Assembly (NCBI GenBank): GCA_030040475.1
Contig: JASHTQ010000714.1
Coordinates: 1-5,534 of the forward strand
Direction: 5' to 3'
Length of the DNA: 5,534 nt
Origin: Streptosporangiaceae bacterium
Lineage (GTDB): Bacteria > Actinomycetota > Actinomycetes > Streptosporangiales > Streptosporangiaceae
Part shown: positions 4,932-5,534 of the stretch, piece after piece
Layout: every line of letters begins with the position of its first letter
How positions within the stretch are numbered: the stretch's first letter is position 1
The notes under the pieces: model-generated
The model's database searches: none
What the model saw: the letters and a program-made list of their open reading frames with translations, nothing else
What the model was told of the DNA's origin: nothing
Program-made: the position numbers and the translations under genes

Positions 4932-5534
4932 TGGCGCCAGTGCCGCCGCGGCGGCGCGGGCGGCCGCGGGCAGGGCGTCGGCGATCCGCGACACCGCGGC
5001 GTCGTCGTGGGCGGCGGACAGGAACCAGGCCTCGTATCCGGACGGCGGCAGGTACACGCCCGCGTCCAGCATCGCGTGGAAGAACGCGGCGTACCCGGCG
5101 GCCGACTGGTCCCTCGCGTCGGCGAAGGACCGCACCGGCGCCGTCCGGCCGATGAACACGGAGAAGAGATTGCCCGCCTCCGACAGCCAGACCGGCACGC
5201 CCGCCGAGGCCAGCGCATCCGCCGCGAGCTTGGCGACCGCCGCCGCGGCGGCGTCCACCCTGGCGTACACCTCCGGAGTGCATCCGCGCAGGGTCGCCAG
5301 CCCGGCCGCCACCGCGAGCGGGTTGCCGGACAGCGTGCCCGCCTGGTAGACCGGCCCGGCCGGGGCCAGCCGCGACATGATCTCCGCCCGGCCGCCGAAC
5401 GCGGCGCAGGGCAGCCCGCCGCCCATCACCTTGCCGAACGTCACCAGGTCGCCGGCCACGCCGTCGACGCCGTACCAGCCCGACGGCGAGACCCGGAACC
5501 CGGTCAGCACCTCGTCCATGATCAGCAGGGCGCC
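4920..5534 (-). CDS. hemL: Glutamate-1-semialdehyde 2,1-aminomutase, C-terminal part
   Basis: The visible 204 residues are roughly the C-terminal half of HemL, whose family length is about 430-450; the N-terminal half lies beyond the right edge. The enzyme is a PLP-dependent class III aminotransferase-fold protein that converts glutamate-1-semialdehyde to 5-aminolevulinate in the C5 tetrapyrrole pathway, in the cytoplasm. From the first visible residue, M-D-E-V-L-T-G-F-R (6-14) carries the Asp that contacts the pyridine nitrogen of [13 protein letters not shown] (33-42) holds the Schiff-base lysine, codon 5432-5430. [13 protein letters not shown] is the phosphate-contact segment, nearly identical to the family consensus. 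These motifs separate it from ordinary class III aminotransferases. It is the first visible gene of the minus-strand run, and any promoter is outside the window. Confidence 0.95.
   Translation of the reverse strand, partial: GALLIMDEVLTGFRVSPSGWYGVDGVAGDLVTFGKVMGGGLPCAAFGGRAEIMSRLAPAGPVYQAGTLSGNPLAVAAGLATLRGCTPEVYARVDAAAAAVAKLAADALASAGVPVWLSEAGNLFSVFIGRTAPVRSFADARDQSAAGYAAFFHAMLDAGVYLPPSGYEAWFLSAAHDDAAVSRIADALPAAARAAAAALAPDQA

Noticed and set aside
4814..5155. Plus-strand Arg/Pro-rich open frame opposite hemL
   Set aside because: Antisense shadow of hemL; extreme Arg content and no recognisable domain.

Overview
The window is high-GC DNA with the codon bias, tight gene packing and gene order of an actinomycete chromosome. 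The clue is a minus-strand run of five genes: hemL (cut by the right edge), a histidine-phosphatase-family gene, a TlpA/ResA-type thioredoxin, resB and ccsB. This is the conserved actinobacterial haem / cytochrome c maturation neighbourhood, the same order as Mycobacterium tuberculosis Rv0524-Rv0529, with one difference: no ccdA lies between the thioredoxin gene and resB.

Layout from left to right. Positions 1-71 hold the first 23 codons of a minus-strand gene of unknown function that runs off the left edge; it has a good Shine-Dalgarno. Positions 72-231 are a divergent intergenic region with two strong dyad symmetries, each overlapping a candidate -10 box. Positions 232-645 (+) encode a small two-helix membrane protein of the PLDc_N (phospholipase D-nuclease N-terminal) type. 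Positions 646-790 separate this gene from the convergent ccsB and contain an orphan C-terminal fragment of a VOC/glyoxalase-fold protein. From 791 to the right edge everything is on the minus strand: ccsB (791-1867), resB (1874-3598), thioredoxin (3603-4193), phosphatase (4234-4878) and hemL (4920 to the edge).

How the genes work together. HemL makes 5-aminolevulinate, the first committed tetrapyrrole precursor. ResB and CcsB form the System II complex that exports haem and ligates it to apocytochrome c outside the membrane. The thioredoxin-like protein should reduce the CXXCH cysteines of the apocytochrome. The 4-6 nt gaps between thioredoxin, resB and ccsB indicate translational coupling; the other gaps are about 40 nt. 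The role of the phosphatase-like protein is not known from the sequence.

I see no mobile element, CRISPR array, tRNA or rRNA. The main observations are the missing ccdA, a thioredoxin whose lipobox-like motif has Trp where Cys is expected, the VOC fragment and the dyads in the divergent promoter region. I found no evidence of a wholly new system.
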